Shown piece by piece: positions 41,172-43,084 of a stretch of 43,084 nucleotides of DNA. Both the position numbers and the translations under genes were made by a program. Each line of letters begins with the position of its first letter. The first letter of the stretch is position 1. The DNA comes from Rhizobium alarense (GTDB taxonomy: Bacteria > Pseudomonadota > Alphaproteobacteria > Rhizobiales > Rhizobiaceae): contig NZ_JAKGBU010000045.1 in the NCBI RefSeq assembly GCF_021555155.1, positions 1-43,084 of the forward strand, written 5' to 3'. The notes beneath the pieces were generated by a model. The model was not told the DNA's origin and made no database searches. It worked only from the letters and a program-made list of their open reading frames with translations.

Positions 41172-42373
41172 ACGCGCACGGCTCCCGCCGCACGGGCCAG
41201 CAAGACGAAGAGGCCGAGGGCCGCGAGCCCGAAGGCAAGTGCCGTCGACAGCGCCGTCGCTGCACCCCAGCGTTCCAGGGCGACCGCGAAGGCGAAGGGC
41301 GCGAAGGCGGCGGAGAACTGTCGCGCCGCCGAGACCCAGCCGAGCCTCGCGCCATAGCCGTTCCGGCCATAGAGTTCGAGCGGCAGGGTGCCGCCGACGA
41401 TGCTCGTAAGGCCGGAGCCGAGACCGAACAGGATCGCGAAGGCACCGACGCCCGCAAGCTGCGGCGCGGTCGAGAGGAGAAGAGCGAGGCCGAGCGGCAG
41501 CAGGCCGGCGGCGATGATCGCCAGGTGGCGCTGCGCCAGCCGGCCGCCGAACAACATGTTGACGAGCCGGCTCGCCACCTGCGCCGGACCGAAGAAGGTG
41601 GAGACGACGAGGCCTGACGTGCCGAGGCCGAGTGCGGTGACGAGCGGCACCATGTGCACGAGGATGGCCGCGAGCACGAGGCCCTCGATGGCCAAGGCGG
41701 CGAGCATCAGCGGAAACAGGCTGCGCGCAGCAGGCCGCAACCCGTCGCCGTCCGGACCGGACGGCGGTGCGGCATCGCCCTTGGCCTCGCTCGTTGCAAT
41801 CTCCCGCGGCAGCCGCGCGACCCACAGATGGATCGGCAGGCAGACGGCAAGGTTGAGCACTGCGAAGACGAGATAGACGTCCTGCCAGCTCAGCCGCGCA
41901 TGCAGCGCTGCCGTCAGCGGCCAGAACAGCGTCGAGGCGAAGCCGGCGATCAGCGTGAGGTGGGTGATGCTGCGCTGGGCGTGTTGGCCCGTTGCCTGCA
42001 CGATGGCCGCGAAAGCCGTGCCGTAGAGCACGAAGGCAGAGGCGACCTCCATTGCGACGAGCGACAGGAAGAGCGTCAGCGCATCGGGGGCGAAGGCCGC
42101 GGCGACGAGGGCGAGGCCGGCCGCAAGCGAGCCCGGCACCATCAGCCGGCCGGCGCCGAACCGGTCCGCCAAGCCGCCTGCCTTCGGCGCTGCGAGCCCG
42201 CCGCAGACGAGGGCAAGCGACAGCAGGCCGAACAGCGCGTCGAGCAGCAGGGCGACGTCCCGCGCGATCGCCGGTGCGAGGATCGCGAAGGAATAGTAGA
42301 GCGTGCCGTAGCCGATGATCTGCGTGACGCCGAGCGCCCAGATGAGGCCCTTGGCGCCCGGCGCTGCGCTCAT
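41168..42373 (-). CDS. MFS transporter linked to a flavoprotein
   Basis: The start at ATG 42373 (MSAAPGAKGLIWALGVTQII) overlaps the flavoprotein stop by four bases, indicating coupling. The longer reading to 42472 is not preferred. It gives 401 residues and twelve predicted spans (first: IIGYGTLYYSFAILAPAIAR). MFS carriers coupled to a NAD(P)/FAD oxidoreductase with a Cys-rich tail are frequent in rhizobial arsenic operons (ArsK-type exporters). No arsR, arsC or arsenic-specific motif lies within the window, so that role is inference. The stop codon overlaps the convergent kinase stop. Confidence 0.85.
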   Translation of the reverse strand: MSAAPGAKGLIWALGVTQIIGYGTLYYSFAILAPAIARDVALLLDALFGLLSLALVCGGLAAPKAGGLADRFGAGRLMVPGSLAAGLALVAAAFAPDALTLFLSLVAMEVASAFVLYGTAFAAIVQATGQHAQRSITHLTLIAGFASTLFWPLTAALHARLSWQDVYLVFAVLNLAVCLPIHLWVARLPREIATSEAKGDAAPPSGPDGDGLRPAARSLFPLMLAALAIEGLVLAAILVHMVPLVTALGLGTSGLVVSTFFGPAQVASRLVNMLFGGRLAQRHLAIIAAGLLPLGLALLLSTAPQLAGVGAFAILFGLGSGLTSIVGGTLPLELYGRNGYGARLGWVSAARQFSAAFAPFAFAVALERWGAATALSTALAFGLAALGLFVLLARAAGAVRV

Positions 42374-43084
42374 TCGGCGGGTTCCGGAAGCGCGACGGAC
42401 GAGGGGGAGGGCGCGCCGCAGCCGCAGCCCGTCCGGCCACGCGCCTTGGCCGCGGCATCGGCAACGCAGCATGCGTCGGTTTCCACGGGCGCGGGACCGC
42501 CGCAGCAGCCGGCGGCCTGGCCCTCCGGTCCGAGGAGATCGGTGCTGCAGACCCCGGTTTCCGGCAGCACCAGCTCGACCCTGCGCGCCGCGGCATGATC
42601 GCCCGCGAGCTCCGCCACGACCGAGCGCACCTGTTCGTATCCTGTCGCCATCAGGAAGGTCGGCGCGCGGCCGTAGGCCTTCGAGCCGACGATGTGGAAG
42701 CCGGCCTCCGGCTGCGCCAGTTCGACGACGCCATGCGGCGGGACGGTGCCGCAGGAATGCAGGTTCGGGTCGATCATCGGCGCAAGCCGGCGCGGCGCCT
42801 CGACCGCCGGGTCGAGATCGAGCCTGAGCTCAGACAGGATGGAAAGATCGGGCCGGAAGCCGGTCGCGACGATGAGCTGGTTGGCGAGGATCGTCTCGGG
42901 CCGGCCGTTTGCCGTCGCCTCGACGGCGATCCTGTCGCCGGCGCGCCGGACCGCTTCGACCGCGAAGGGCGCGAGGAGCCTCAGATGGCCGCCGTCGATC
43001 GCCGCCCGGGCGGCGAGGCCGAGGGCGCCGCGGGCCGGGAGCCGGTCGCTGAGCCCGCCGCCGAGAAGCCGGTCGAGGCGGTTG
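42370..43084 (-). CDS. FAD/NAD(P)-dependent oxidoreductase, 5' part beyond window, Cys-rich C terminus
   Basis: The frame is open from the window edge to the stop at 42370, giving about 237 residues of the C-terminal part; the start lies outside. ANQLIVATGFRPDLSIL is the typical second nucleotide-binding/ATG motif of flavin monooxygenase and thioredoxin-reductase-like enzymes. MIDPNLHSCGTVPPHG, AQPEAGFHIVGSKAYGRAP and FLMATGYEQVRSVV match the NAD(P)-binding flavoproteins (ArsO-like) encoded next to arsenic exporters. The last ~65 residues carry nine cysteines (VCSTDL, CCGG, ACC, CGCG), suggesting metal or metalloid binding. Confidence 0.82.
   Translation of the reverse strand, partial: NRLDRLLGGGLSDRLPARGALGLAARAAIDGGHLRLLAPFAVEAVRRAGDRIAVEATANGRPETILANQLIVATGFRPDLSILSELRLDLDPAVEAPRRLAPMIDPNLHSCGTVPPHGVVELAQPEAGFHIVGSKAYGRAPTFLMATGYEQVRSVVAELAGDHAAARRVELVLPETGVCSTDLLGPEGQAAGCCGGPAPVETDACCVADAAAKARGRTGCGCGAPSPSSVALPEPAE

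Noticed and set aside
39777-42596. Minus-strand open frame of 939 codons running across the kinase, MFS and flavoprotein genes
   Set aside because: Low-complexity Arg/Ala/Pro translation opposite or out of frame with three clearly recognised genes; a by-product of high GC.
1-43084. CRISPR arrays, tRNA/rRNA genes, insertion sequences, integrases or attachment sites
   Set aside because: Searched by eye on both strands; no regularly spaced repeats, tRNA-like cloverleaf, transposase motif or flanking direct repeats were found.

Overview
The window looks like chromosome or megaplasmid DNA from a GC-rich alphaproteobacterium of the Rhizobiales, probably Rhizobiaceae. The genus (Shinella, Ensifer, Rhizobium or similar) cannot be fixed from sequence alone. 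The evidence is the gene content (split sugar ABC importers, FCD-type GntR regulators, a dimethylglycine-dehydrogenase-like GcvT fusion, MipA/OmpV, a DevBCA-type exporter), dense operons with 1-4 base stop/start overlaps, and strong GC bias at third codon positions. I saw no rRNA, tRNA, CRISPR array, transposase or integrase. The first ~12.8 kb is visibly less GC-rich than the remainder.

Layout. (1) 0.1-3.9 kb: a LysR regulator divergent from an operon with a Rossmann reductase, an exported alpha/beta hydrolase, a 4-oxalocrotonate-tautomerase-like enzyme and an exported jelly-roll protein. (2) 3.9-12.8 kb: an RND efflux pair (adaptor and permease) divergent from an OmpR-type two-component system, followed by a DUF3313-like lipoprotein gene and a MipA/OmpV outer-membrane protein gene. 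Four copies of a GTAAT-N6-GCAAT direct repeat lie upstream of the RND pair, the two-component system, the lipoprotein gene and the mipA-like gene, which suggests one envelope-stress regulon. (3) 12.85-21.8 kb: a carbohydrate uptake and catabolism locus with an ABC ATPase, a GntR regulator whose probable operator sits in the divergent gap, an esterase, a binding protein, two permeases, a sugar isomerase/epimerase, a Gfo/Idh/MocA dehydrogenase and a mannitol-dehydrogenase-family reductase. The pattern fits oxidised or acylated sugars (uronate-like), but the substrate is unknown.

(4) 21.9-23.3 kb: a decaying stretch. It holds a second GntR gene split by a frameshift inside a perfect hairpin, and the 3' ends of a tartrate-dehydrogenase-like gene and a LysR gene that were apparently a divergent pair before one deletion removed both 5' halves. 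(5) 23.6-34.4 kb: a GFA-family protein, an SRPBCC protein, a dimethylglycine-dehydrogenase-like flavoprotein, an MFS carrier divergent from an AraC regulator, and a four-gene operon (FGGY kinase, active class II aldolase, class III aminotransferase, and a class II aldolase homologue lacking all three metal-binding histidines). This looks like an uncharacterised catabolic pathway.

(6) 34.4-41.2 kb: the most system-like block. A minus-strand series encodes three small exported Cys-containing proteins (tandem-repeat, SH3 and Cys-rich-repeat), then a membrane-fusion protein, a DevC-like permease and a DevA-like ATPase. It is divergent from a second two-component system, with TTTGTA direct repeats in the shared gap. 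Two of the exported proteins share an unusual C-terminal C-S-x-S-R-T-T-T-G-x-x-G motif. (7) 41.2-43.1 kb: an MFS exporter and the 3' part of a flavoprotein with a Cys-rich tail, resembling arsenic-resistance modules; the window ends inside this gene.
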